From Rathayibacter sp. VKM Ac-2856 (GTDB lineage Bacteria; Actinomycetota; Actinomycetes; Actinomycetales; Microbacteriaceae): a stretch of 64,000 nucleotides of DNA. The DNA lies in the NCBI RefSeq assembly GCF_013205055.1, contig NZ_JABMLF010000001.1, positions 558,001-622,000 of the forward strand, given 5' to 3'. A program made the position numbers and the translations under genes. Positions 49,505 through 57,978 of this stretch are shown here, one piece after another; within the stretch, counting starts at the first letter, position 1; each line of letters begins with the position of its first letter. Under the pieces are notes generated by a model, which did not search any database, had not been told where the DNA came from, and was given only the letters and a program-made list of their open reading frames with translations.

Positions 49505-52287
49505 GGTTCACCGTCAACGGCGAGCCGGTCGACGCCTCGCCCCGCCCCGGTCAGGTGCTGCGGACGCTGCTGCGCGATCACGAGCACTTCGAGGTCAAGA
49601 AGGGCTGCGACGCCGGCGACTGCGGCGCGTGCTCGGTGCTCGTCGACGGCACGCCCTTCCACTCCTGCCTCTACCCCGCGCACCGCGTCGAGGGCCGCGA
49701 GGTCACCACCGCCGCCGGTCTCGGCACGCCCGAGGAGCCGGGCGCCGTGCAGCAGGCGTTCGTCGACCACGCCGCCTTCCAGTGCGGCTTCTGCACGGCC
49801 GGCATGGTCGTCACCGCGAGCGCGCTCGAGGGGGCGCGCGAGGAGGACCTGCCCCGGCTGATGAAGGGCAACCTCTGCCGCTGCACCGGCTACCGGCCGA
49901 TCCGCGAGGCCGTCGTAGAGCACGCCTGCGCCCAGCCGGAAGGACTCACGCCCGTCCGCCGCACCGGCCGCGCCACCGCCGACGAGTCGCGGGTGGGCCG
50001 CTCGCTCGGCGCCCCCGCCGGCCGCCGCGTGGTCTCCGGCCGGGAGCCCTACACGCTGGACGTCGCCGTGCCCGGGCTGCTGCACCTGAAGGTGCTGCAG
50101 AGCCCGCACGCGCACGCCCGCATCCTCTCGATGGACACCGCCGTGGCCGCGACGATGCCCGGCGTCGTCGCCGTGCTGACCGCCGCCGACGTCCCCGACA
50201 TCCTCTACTCCACGGCCCGGCACGAGTCGCGGCTGGACGACCCGGACGACACCCGGATGCTCGACACCGTCGTGCGCTTCCGCGGGCAGCGGATCGCGGT
50301 CGTGGTCGCCGAGTCGGTGGGAGTGGCGGAGGCCGCCTGCCGCGCGATCGAGGTCGAGTACGAGCTGCTGCCGGCCGTCTTCGATCCTGAGGAGGCGCGC
50401 GCGCCCGGCGCCCCGCTCCTGCACGCCGACAAGGACCCGATCGCCTCGCGCATCGCCGACCCCGGCTCGAACGTGGTCGCCGAGCTGCACGGCGAGCACG
50501 GCGACGTCGCCGCGGGCTTCGCCGAGGCGGACGTGGTGGTCGACGGACGCTGGAGCACCTCGCGCGTCGCGCACACCGCGCTCGAGACCCACGGCACCAT
50601 CGGCTGGCTGGAGGGCGACGAGCTGGTGCTGCGCACCTCCACCCAGGTGCCGTTCCTCGTCCGCGACGAGATCGCCCGGATCTTCGACCGCGATCCTTCG
50701 AGCGTCCGCGTCTTCACGGCGCGGGTCGGCGGCGGGTTCGGCGGCAAGCAGGAGATCCTCACGGAGGACGTCGTCGCGCTGGCCGTGCTCGCGACCGGGC
50801 GGCCGGTGCAGTTCGAGTTCACCCGCTCCGACGAGTTCACGATGGCGCCCTGCCGCCACCCGATGCAGGTGGACGTCCGGCTCGGCGCGCGCCGCGACGG
50901 GAGGCTGACCGCGATGAGCATCGACGTGCTCTCGGACACCGGCGCCTACGGCAACCACGGCCCCGGGGTGATGTTCCACGGCACCTCGGAGTCGGTCTCG
51001 GTCTACAGCGCGCCGAACAAGCGCGTCGACGCGCAGGCCGTCTACACGAACAACCTGCCCTCGGGCGCGTTCCGCGGCTACGGCCTCGGCCAGGTGATCT
51101 TCGGCATCGAGTCGGCGATGGACGAGCTGGCCCGCGAGCTCGGCATCGACCCGTTCGAGCTGCGGCGGATCAACGCGGTGAAGCCCGGCGAGCCGCTCGT
51201 CGTCACGCACGAGGAGGGGGACGACATCGGCTTCGCCTCCTACGGACTCGACCAGTGCCTCGATCTCGCCGAGGCGGCGCTCGACCGCGCGACCGGCACC
51301 GCGGCCCCCGAGGGTCCGGGCTGGAGCACCGGGCGCGGCATGGCGGTCGCGATGATCGCGACTCTGCCCCCACGCGGCCACTTCTCGGAGGCCACCGTCT
51401 CGGTCGACGCCGAGGGCGTGCTGACGATCGGGGTCGGCACGGCGGAGTTCGGCAACGGCACGACGACCGTGCACACCCAGCTCGTGGCGAGCGCGTTCGG
51501 GGCCTCGGCCGACCGGGTGCGGATCCGCCAGTCGGACACCGCCGCCGCCCGCTACGACACCGGCGCGTTCGGCAGCGCGGGGACGGTCGTGGCCGGCAAG
51601 GCCGTCTACAGCGCGGCGCTGCGGCTGCTGGCCGATCTGCGCTCGCTCGCCAAGCGGCTGACCGGCCACGACGGCAGCGAGTTCGAGACCGACGACGCGG
51701 GACTGCTCGCCGCCGACGGCACCCGGGTGAGCTGGGCCGACCTGGTGCTCGCCGCCGGCGGTCCGGTCTCGGCGACCGGCAGCGAGGACGGCGCGCAGCG
51801 CTCGCTGGCGTTCAACGTGCAGGGGTTCCGCGTCGCGGTGCACGAGCCGACCGGCGAGGTGCGGATCCTGCAGTCGGTGCAGGCGGCGGACGCGGGCTTC
51901 GTGATCAACCCGGCGCAGTGCCGCGGGCAGGTCGAGGGCGGAGTCGCGCAGGCGATCGGCTCGGCGCTGTACGAGGAAGTCATCCTCGACGGCGAGGGCA
52001 CGGTGACGACGGCGATCCTGCGGAACTACCACATCCCGCAGATGGCCGACGTGCCGCCGACGGAGGTCCTCTTCGCCGACACGGCGGACGAGCTCGGGCC
52101 CTTCGGCGCGAAGTCGATGAGCGAGGCGCCGTACAACCCGGTGGCGCCGGCGCTCGCGAACGCGGTGCGCGACGCGATCGGCGTGCGGCCGCACGCGCTG
52201 CCCCTCTCGCGCGACCGCGTCTGGCGCCTGCTGCACCCGGACGCGGCGCCGGTGACGGCCGTCGACGCGGGTGCACCTCCCGGCTGA
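49501..52287 (+). CDS. Fused 2Fe-2S / molybdopterin subunit of xanthine dehydrogenase-like enzyme
   Basis: A 928-residue protein that joins what are often two subunits. Residues 1-150: two 2Fe-2S domains with CDAGDCGACSVL plus Cys in HSCLYP, and CGFCTAGM plus CRCTGYRPI. Residues 170-915: molybdopterin-binding domain with FTARVGGGFGGKQE, NLPSGAFRGYG, TGAFGSAGTVV and the catalytic Glu in GAKSMSEAPYNP. Together with the FAD subunit it should oxidise hypoxanthine/xanthine to urate; the substrate is inferred from the surrounding uricase, guanine deaminase and PucR genes. The order FAD subunit first and FeS-Mo fusion second is not the common three-gene pattern. Confidence 0.88.
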   Translation: MRFTVNGEPVDASPRPGQVLRTLLRDHEHFEVKKGCDAGDCGACSVLVDGTPFHSCLYPAHRVEGREVTTAAGLGTPEEPGAVQQAFVDHAAFQCGFCTAGMVVTASALEGAREEDLPRLMKGNLCRCTGYRPIREAVVEHACAQPEGLTPVRRTGRATADESRVGRSLGAPAGRRVVSGREPYTLDVAVPGLLHLKVLQSPHAHARILSMDTAVAATMPGVVAVLTAADVPDILYSTARHESRLDDPDDTRMLDTVVRFRGQRIAVVVAESVGVAEAACRAIEVEYELLPAVFDPEEARAPGAPLLHADKDPIASRIADPGSNVVAELHGEHGDVAAGFAEADVVVDGRWSTSRVAHTALETHGTIGWLEGDELVLRTSTQVPFLVRDEIARIFDRDPSSVRVFTARVGGGFGGKQEILTEDVVALAVLATGRPVQFEFTRSDEFTMAPCRHPMQVDVRLGARRDGRLTAMSIDVLSDTGAYGNHGPGVMFHGTSESVSVYSAPNKRVDAQAVYTNNLPSGAFRGYGLGQVIFGIESAMDELARELGIDPFELRRINAVKPGEPLVVTHEEGDDIGFASYGLDQCLDLAEAALDRATGTAAPEGPGWSTGRGMAVAMIATLPPRGHFSEATVSVDAEGVLTIGVGTAEFGNGTTTVHTQLVASAFGASADRVRIRQSDTAAARYDTGAFGSAGTVVAGKAVYSAALRLLADLRSLAKRLTGHDGSEFETDDAGLLAADGTRVSWADLVLAAGGPVSATGSEDGAQRSLAFNVQGFRVAVHEPTGEVRILQSVQAADAGFVINPAQCRGQVEGGVAQAIGSALYEEVILDGEGTVTTAILRNYHIPQMADVPPTEVLFADTADELGPFGAKSMSEAPYNPVAPALANAVRDAIGVRPHALPLSRDRVWRLLHPDAAPVTAVDAGAPPG

Positions 52288-52301
52288 GGCTCGATCGCGG
52301 C

Positions 52302-52500
52302 GGATCTCGATACGCCCGCTCCGCGGGCTACTCGATCAGCATGTACCGGGCGCGGGCTGCTCGATCGGCATGGGCACCAGCGCGCGCATGCCGCGCGCGC
52401 TCCATGCTGGTCGAGTAGCCGCGCAGCGGCGTATCGAGACCCCGCGGGCGCGCGCTCCATGCTGGTCGAGTAGCCGCGCAGCGGCGTATCGAGACCCCGC
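52302..52500. repeat. Cluster of three family C repeats
   Basis: 52302-52343 (GGATCTCGATACGCC ... ACTCGATCAGCATG) is one orientation; 52403-52445 and 52458-52500 (CATGCTGGTCGAGTAG ... GTATCGAGACCCCGC) are two nearly identical copies in the other, repeating with a 55-bp period. They fill the gap between the convergent dehydrogenase and deaminase genes and can form several hairpins. Confidence 0.85.
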
Positions 52501-52509
52501 GAGCAGGCG

Positions 52510-53907
52510 TCAGACGCGCGACGCCAGCTCCGCGCTCGCGGCGGCGACCTCGCGGGCGATCGCCTCCTCGTCCGCGGTGACGAGGCGTCCCTCCGACACC
52601 GTGGGCCGGCCGTTCACGAGCAGGAGCGTCAGCGGCGGCTGCGCGCCGAGGGCGAGGGCCGCGACCGGGTCGGCGATGCCGGCGTGCTCGATCCCGTCGA
52701 TCCGCCACAGCGCGAGGTCGGCGAGCTTGCCCACCTCGATCGAGCCGATCTCGTCCTGGCGGCCGAGCACGCGCGCCCCGCCGATCGTCGCGATCGAGAG
52801 CGCCTGGCGGGCGCTCATCCGGTCGGCGCCCGCGCGGAGCCGGTTCATCAGCACGGCCGCGCGGATCTCGGATCCGAGCTGCCCCGACTCGTTCGACGCC
52901 GCTCCGTCCACGCCGAGCCCGACCGGTGCCCCCGCCGCCAGCAGCTGCGGGATCGGCGCGATCCCCGCCGCGAGCCGGGCGTTCGAGGACGGGCAGTGCG
53001 CGACTCCGGTCCCGGTGGCCGCGAACTTCGCGATCGCGTCGTCGTCGAGGTGCACGCCGTGCGCCATCCAGACGTCGTCGCCGAGCCAGCCCAGCGACTC
53101 GAGGTAGTCGGTGGGCGACATCCCGAAGGCCTCGCGCGTGTAGGCGTCCTCCTCGATCGTCTCGGAGCCGTGCGTGTGCAGCCGCACGCCGAGCTGCCGG
53201 GCGAGGACCGCGGACTCCCGCAGCAGATCCGGCGTCACGGAGAAGGGCGAGCACGGGGCGATCGCGATGCGGACCATCGCGTCCGAGGAGGCGTCGTGGT
53301 AGCGCGCGACCGCCTCGCCGCTGGCCCGCAGCGCCGCGGCGGTGGTCTCGACCGCGAAGTCCGGCGGCAGCCCGCCCTGCGACTCGCCGAGATCCATCGA
53401 TCCCCGGGTCGCATGCAGGCGCAGCCCGAGCGTGGAGGCCGCATCGACGATCCCGCCGACGATGTCGCCGGAGCCGCGCGGGAAGACGTAGTGGTGATCG
53501 CCGACGGTGCTGCAGCCCGAGCGCGCGAGCACGCCCATCGCGCCGAGCGACGCCGAGCGGGTGAGGTCGGCGTCGATCCGCGACCAGGCCGGGTACAGCG
53601 CGACCAGCCAGTCGAAGAGGATCGAGTCCTGCGCCCAGCCGCGCGTCAGCCACTGGTAGAGGTGGTGGTGGGTGTTGACGAGCCCCGGGGTCAGCAGGTG
53701 GCCGCGGCCGTCGACGCGGGTGAGCACGACGGGCTCCGGCGACGGGAGCCCGGTCGGCGCACGGCCGTCCAGTGCCCAGGCGGGTGGTGCTCCGGCGCCG
53801 ACCGCGACGATCCGCCGATCGTCGACGACCACGTGGCCGCCGGAGTGCTCGGCTCCGGCGGCGTCGACGGTGGCGACGTGGGCTCCGGTGATGACGTGGC
53901 GCTGCAT
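52510..53907 (-). CDS. 8-oxoguanine-deaminase-like amidohydrolase
   Basis: Metal-dependent deaminase of the AtzA/TrzN-like branch, commonly annotated as 8-oxoguanine deaminase. The 465-residue protein starts MQRHVITGAHVATVDAAG. Metal ligands: NTHHHLYQWLTRGW, HTHGSET, and the HCPSSNARLAAG plus GLGVDGAASNESG segment. Here it would turn 8-oxoguanine to urate for the same pathway; guanine or another purine cannot be excluded. It lies opposite to the dehydrogenase and ends just inside the family C repeats. Confidence 0.85.
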   Translation of the reverse strand: MQRHVITGAHVATVDAAGAEHSGGHVVVDDRRIVAVGAGAPPAWALDGRAPTGLPSPEPVVLTRVDGRGHLLTPGLVNTHHHLYQWLTRGWAQDSILFDWLVALYPAWSRIDADLTRSASLGAMGVLARSGCSTVGDHHYVFPRGSGDIVGGIVDAASTLGLRLHATRGSMDLGESQGGLPPDFAVETTAAALRASGEAVARYHDASSDAMVRIAIAPCSPFSVTPDLLRESAVLARQLGVRLHTHGSETIEEDAYTREAFGMSPTDYLESLGWLGDDVWMAHGVHLDDDAIAKFAATGTGVAHCPSSNARLAAGIAPIPQLLAAGAPVGLGVDGAASNESGQLGSEIRAAVLMNRLRAGADRMSARQALSIATIGGARVLGRQDEIGSIEVGKLADLALWRIDGIEHAGIADPVAALALGAQPPLTLLLVNGRPTVSEGRLVTADEEAIAREVAAASAELASRV

Positions 53908-54215
53908 CCTCCGAGCATGGCAGCGCGGTGTTTCGCGGCGGTTTCCTCCCCGGGCGCGGGTGCTCCGGGTTCGATCTGCAGGAGACGCGACGCCGTCGCC
54001 CCTTCCTGCCGCGTGCGGACGCCCGCGCACGGCGGGATCACCTTCGCATCGGACAACCGGCGCCGCTCAGCGGAGGAGGAGGAAGGTCGGGCGTCGAGCG
54101 GACTCGGTCGGCGGAACGCCGCCGTGATCACAGCCCCGCGACTCCCCTGTCGCCTTCCTGGCGCGCTCACGGCGAGGCGGCGCGATCCGGTCCGGGACGG
54201 CGCGGATCGTGCAGG
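53908..54215. other. 308-bp gap, no gene seen
   Basis: Lies between the 8-oxoguanine-deaminase-like gene start and the XdhC stop, both on the minus strand. It should hold the promoter of the deaminase gene. I found no coding frame with coding character, no repeat family member and no RNA gene. Confidence 0.5.
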
Positions 54216-55310
54216 TCAGCGTGTCGCGTGGATCGGCCCGCTCCGCGCCGCCAGCGGAGCACCCGACGCTCCGGAGCGCACCGCCAGCACCTCCGCCAGG
54301 ATCGACACCGCCGTCTCCTCCGGCGTCGACGCGCCGATGTCCAGGCCGATCGGCGAGTGCAGGCGGGCCAACGACTCCTCCGCCACGCCGGCCTCGCGCA
54401 GCAGCCGCAGCCGCCGCTCGTGGGTGCGCCGCGAGCCCATCGCCCCCACGTACGCGGCGGGCAGGGTGAGCGCCGTCTCCAGCAGCGGCACGTCGAACTT
54501 CTCGTCGTGGGTGAGCACCGCGATCACCGTCCGCTCGTCCACGGCCGTCCTCGCGAGGTAGTCGGAGGGCCAGTCGACGACGACCTCGTCGGCTCCGGGG
54601 AACCGCTCCGTCGTCGCGAACACCGGTCGCGCGTCGCAGACCGTCACCCGGTAGCCCAGCAGCGCCCCGGCCGCGCAGAGCGCCGCGGAGAAGTCGACGG
54701 CGCCGAAGATCAGCAGCCGCGGCCTCTCGGCGCTGACGATGTGCGCCACCTCGAGCTCGACGCCCTGGCAGGCGAGCTCGACCGTCGCCGAGCGGCCCGA
54801 GGCCAGCCGGGCGGCCCGCTCGGCCAGGATGCGGCGCACGGTGTCCTCGTCGAGGGAGCGTCCCACCACGTCCTGCGCCCGCGTCGCCCCCGTCAGCACC
54901 AGGCCGACGAGCTCGTCGGGGCCGCCGACGATCATCGAGAGCCCCGCCGGCCGGCCCGCCCGCGCCGCGCGCAGCTCCGCGAGCACGGCGCCGGAGCCCG
55001 CGTCGACGGTGTGGCCGAAGACCCGCAGCTGCCCGCCGCAGGAGAGCCCGGCCGCGAACGCCGCCTCGTCGTCGAAGCCGAAGTGCTCCGAGCCGGAGCC
55101 GCCCGTGCCGAGCACCTCCTGCGCCAGCGCGTAGGCCTGGGCCTCGACGCAGCCGCCGGAGATCGATCCGATCGCGCTGCCGTCCGCGTCGACCGCCATC
55201 GAGGAGCCGAGGGCACGCGGGGCGGAGCCGAAGACGTGGGTGACGGTGACCACGGCGACGCGCTCGCCGGCCTCGACGCGCTCGAGGATCGGGACTGCGA
55301 GTTCGAGCAC
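54216..55310 (-). CDS. xdhC: XdhC family molybdenum-cofactor sulfurtransferase/chaperone
   Basis: XdhC binds Mo cofactor and helps insert its sulfurated form into xanthine dehydrogenase. GTG 55310 (MLELAVPILERVEAG) has GGAGG five bases upstream and gives 364 residues; ATG 55391 is an alternative, but would leave only 9 bp to the divergent allantoinase start. Motifs: GSISGGCVEAQ, LSCGGQLRVFG and the C-terminal Rossmann part RLLIFGAVDFSAAL with AYVGAMGSRRTHERR. The target enzyme is coded 2 kb away. Confidence 0.88.
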   Translation of the reverse strand: MLELAVPILERVEAGERVAVVTVTHVFGSAPRALGSSMAVDADGSAIGSISGGCVEAQAYALAQEVLGTGGSGSEHFGFDDEAAFAAGLSCGGQLRVFGHTVDAGSGAVLAELRAARAGRPAGLSMIVGGPDELVGLVLTGATRAQDVVGRSLDEDTVRRILAERAARLASGRSATVELACQGVELEVAHIVSAERPRLLIFGAVDFSAALCAAGALLGYRVTVCDARPVFATTERFPGADEVVVDWPSDYLARTAVDERTVIAVLTHDEKFDVPLLETALTLPAAYVGAMGSRRTHERRLRLLREAGVAEESLARLHSPIGLDIGASTPEETAVSILAEVLAVRSGASGAPLAARSGPIHATR

Positions 55311-55400
55311 GGCGGCCTCCGACGTCGACGGGCGGGAGGCGACGGCACCGGCGGGTCGTGCGGTCGGCGGGCGCTCACACGCGGGAAACATGCCGAGTAT

Positions 55401-56762
55401 ATGGTCGAACCCATGCCCGACGACTCCCCCTCGCTCGACCTCGTGATCCGCTCCTCCGCCGTCCTCACCGAGAACGGCGTGCACCCCGCCAGCGTCGCCG
55501 TCGCGGGCGGGCTCATCGTCGCCGTCGGCGACGTCGACGCGCCGTGGCAGACGCTCGAGGAGGTCGTCCTCCCCGCCGGGCAGGTGCTGCTCCCCGGCAT
55601 CGTCGACACGCACGTGCACGTGAACGAGCCCGGCCGCACCGAGTGGGAGGGCTTCGCCTCCGCGACCCGGGCGGCCGCCGCCGGCGGGGTCACCACGATC
55701 ATCGACATGCCGCTGAACTCGATCCCGCCCACCACGACCGTGGCGGGACTCGAGGCGAAGAAGGCCGCGGCCGGTCCGCAGGCGCTCGTCGACGTCGGCT
55801 TCTGGGGCGGGGCGGTCCCGGAGAACCTCGGCACCCTCCGCGCCCTGCACGACGCGGGCGTCTTCGGCTTCAAGTGCTTCCTCTCGCCGAGCGGGGTCGA
55901 CGAGTTCCCGCACCTGAGCACCGAGCAGCTGTTCGAGGCGATGCGCGAGATCGCCGCGTTCGACGGCCTGCTGATCGTGCACGCGGAGGACCCGGACGAG
56001 CTCGCGGCGAGCGAGAACGACGGCGGCACCTCCTACGGCGCCTTCGTCGACTCGCGGCCGCCGGTGTCCGAGCGCTCGGCGATCGCCCACGTGATCCAGG
56101 CCGTCCGCGAGACGGGCGGCCGGGCGCACATCCTGCACCTCTCCTCCGCCGAGGCGCTGCCGCTGCTGCGCGAGGCGAAGGCCGAGGGGCTCCGGATCAC
56201 CGCCGAGACCTGCCCGCACTACCTGACCTTCGACGCCGAGACGATCCCCGACGGCGGAACGCAGTTCAAGTGCTGCCCGCCGATCCGGGACGAGCGCAAC
56301 CGCGAGCTGCTCTGGAAGGGCCTGCTGGACGGGACGATCGACCTGATCGCGTCGGACCACTCCCCCGCCACGGCCGAGCTCAAGTTCGCGCACGACGGCG
56401 ACTTCGGCCTCGCCTGGGGCGGCATCTCGGGCCTCGAGCTGAGCTTCCGCGCGGTCTGGACGGGGGCGCGCGAGCGCGGGATCCCGCTCGAGCAGGTCGT
56501 CGCCTGGATGTCGACCGCGACCGCCGCCTTCGCGGGCCTCGGGCAGAAGGGCCTGCTGCGCGCCGGAGCGGACGCCGACCTCGTCGCGTTCGAGCCCGAC
56601 GCGGCCGCCCCGGTCGACGTCGACGCGCTCTCGCACAAGAACAAGGTCTCCGCCTACGACGGCCGCGTGCTGCGCGGCGCCGTCGCGGCGACCTGGGTCG
56701 GCGGAGTCCAGGTCACCGGCGACACGGCGGCGCCGGTCGGCCGGCTGCTCGAGCGCCCCTGA
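55401..56762 (+). CDS. allB: Allantoinase
   Basis: Hydrolyses allantoin to allantoate. The frame starts at ATG 55401 (MVEPMPDDSPS) or 55413; neither has a clear ribosome site. Zinc ligands are visible: DTHVHVNEPGRTEWEGF, the carboxylated Lys in FGFKCFLSPSG, HAED, HILHLSSAE and ASDHSPAT. The 450-residue size is usual. Divergent from xdhC with a narrow promoter gap. No allantoate amidohydrolase gene is seen in this window, so further breakdown must be coded elsewhere. Confidence 0.93.
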   Translation: MVEPMPDDSPSLDLVIRSSAVLTENGVHPASVAVAGGLIVAVGDVDAPWQTLEEVVLPAGQVLLPGIVDTHVHVNEPGRTEWEGFASATRAAAAGGVTTIIDMPLNSIPPTTTVAGLEAKKAAAGPQALVDVGFWGGAVPENLGTLRALHDAGVFGFKCFLSPSGVDEFPHLSTEQLFEAMREIAAFDGLLIVHAEDPDELAASENDGGTSYGAFVDSRPPVSERSAIAHVIQAVRETGGRAHILHLSSAEALPLLREAKAEGLRITAETCPHYLTFDAETIPDGGTQFKCCPPIRDERNRELLWKGLLDGTIDLIASDHSPATAELKFAHDGDFGLAWGGISGLELSFRAVWTGARERGIPLEQVVAWMSTATAAFAGLGQKGLLRAGADADLVAFEPDAAAPVDVDALSHKNKVSAYDGRVLRGAVAATWVGGVQVTGDTAAPVGRLLERP

Positions 56763-57057
56763 CCGCTCGCGCATCCCTGACGGCCCGAGCACCCCTGGCC
56801 GCCGCCGTGTTCCGGCCAGGTTTCGGCCGTGTGAACTCCTGCGGTTCGCACCCGCCTTCCGGGCGGATCGCACAAGACTCGGGGCGGACGGGTCGCGGAC
56901 GCTGAGCACTCCGCCGGTGCGCGGGGCGCGGCGCGAGCGGCATCCTGGCAGACGGCCCCACGGCGGGCACCGTCACCGGATCGCCGGGCGGAGGCCGCTC
57001 AGGACCGACCGGCGCGGAGCCGGCCGCACGAACCACCGAACGCGAACAGGAGCGGAC
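56763..57057 (+). promoter_or_regulatory. Upstream region of uricase
   Basis: About 295 bp without a gene. It contains small GC hairpins (CCGCC-TTCC-GGGCGG at about 56860) and the uricase ribosome site AGGAG before ATG 57058. A PucR binding site is expected here, but I cannot point to one. Confidence 0.4.
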
Positions 57058-57978
57058 ATGTCGATCATCCTCGGAGACCACCAGTACGGGAAGGCCGAGA
57101 ACCGCGTCGTCCGGATCTACCGCGACAGCCCCCGGCACGAGATCCACGACGTCAACGTCTCGACCGCCCTGCGCGGCGACTTCGAGGCCGCGCACCTGAC
57201 CGGCGACCAGTCCGCCGTCCTGCCCACGGACACGCAGAAGCAGACGGCGTACTCCTTCGCGAAGGAGAAGGGGCTGCGCTCGATCGAGGCGTACGGCCTC
57301 GAGCTGGCGCGGCACTTCGTCGACGGCACGCCCACCGTCAGCGGCGCGCGGATCGAGATCGAGGAGTTCGCCTGGGAGCGGGTCCTCGTCGACGGCGCGG
57401 AGCACGACCACACCTGGGTCCGCAAGGGCCAGGAGGTGCGCACCGCCTCCGTCACCGTCGAGGGCGAGGGCGACGCCCAGCAGGTCTGGATCACCGGCGG
57501 CTTCAAGGACCTGACGATCCTCAAGTCCACCGGCTCGGAGTTCCACGGCTTCCTCACCGACCCGTACACCGTGCTCCCGCCCACCCGGGACCGCGTGATG
57601 GCGACGTCGCTGGTCGCGAAGTGGCGCTTCGCCCTCTCGGACGAGGAGATCGCCGCCGCCGACTGGGAGGCCGTCTACGCCGGGGTGAAGGCGCTGATGA
57701 TCAGCCGCTTCGCGACCGTGCACTCGCTCGCCCTGCAGCAGACGCTGTTCGAGATGGGCAAGGCGGTGCTCGAGGAGTTCCCGCAGATCGTCGAGGTGCG
57801 CCTCTCCGCTCCGAACAAGCACCACTTCCTCTACGACCTCTCGCCCTTCGGCGTCGAGAACGACAACGAGGTCTACCACGCCGCCGACCGGCCCTACGGG
57901 CTGATCCAGGCCGCCGTCACCCGCGACGACGCGCCGGACGCCGGGCCCGCCTGGCGCGCCTACTCGGGCCTGGTGTGA
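57058..57978 (+). CDS. Urate oxidase (uricase)
   Basis: Cofactor-free oxidase that turns urate into 5-hydroxyisourate. The 306-residue product starts MSIILGDHQYGKAENRVVRI, behind AGGAG. Typical motifs: VLPTDTQKQTAYSFAKEKG (active-site Thr), GSEFHGF, LQQTLFEMGKAVLEEFPQI and the NKHHF motif near the C terminus. The stop overlaps the guanine deaminase start (GTGA). The next enzymes (UraH, UraD) are coded on the other strand at 61183-62090. Confidence 0.96.
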   Translation: MSIILGDHQYGKAENRVVRIYRDSPRHEIHDVNVSTALRGDFEAAHLTGDQSAVLPTDTQKQTAYSFAKEKGLRSIEAYGLELARHFVDGTPTVSGARIEIEEFAWERVLVDGAEHDHTWVRKGQEVRTASVTVEGEGDAQQVWITGGFKDLTILKSTGSEFHGFLTDPYTVLPPTRDRVMATSLVAKWRFALSDEEIAAADWEAVYAGVKALMISRFATVHSLALQQTLFEMGKAVLEEFPQIVEVRLSAPNKHHFLYDLSPFGVENDNEVYHAADRPYGLIQAAVTRDDAPDAGPAWRAYSGLV

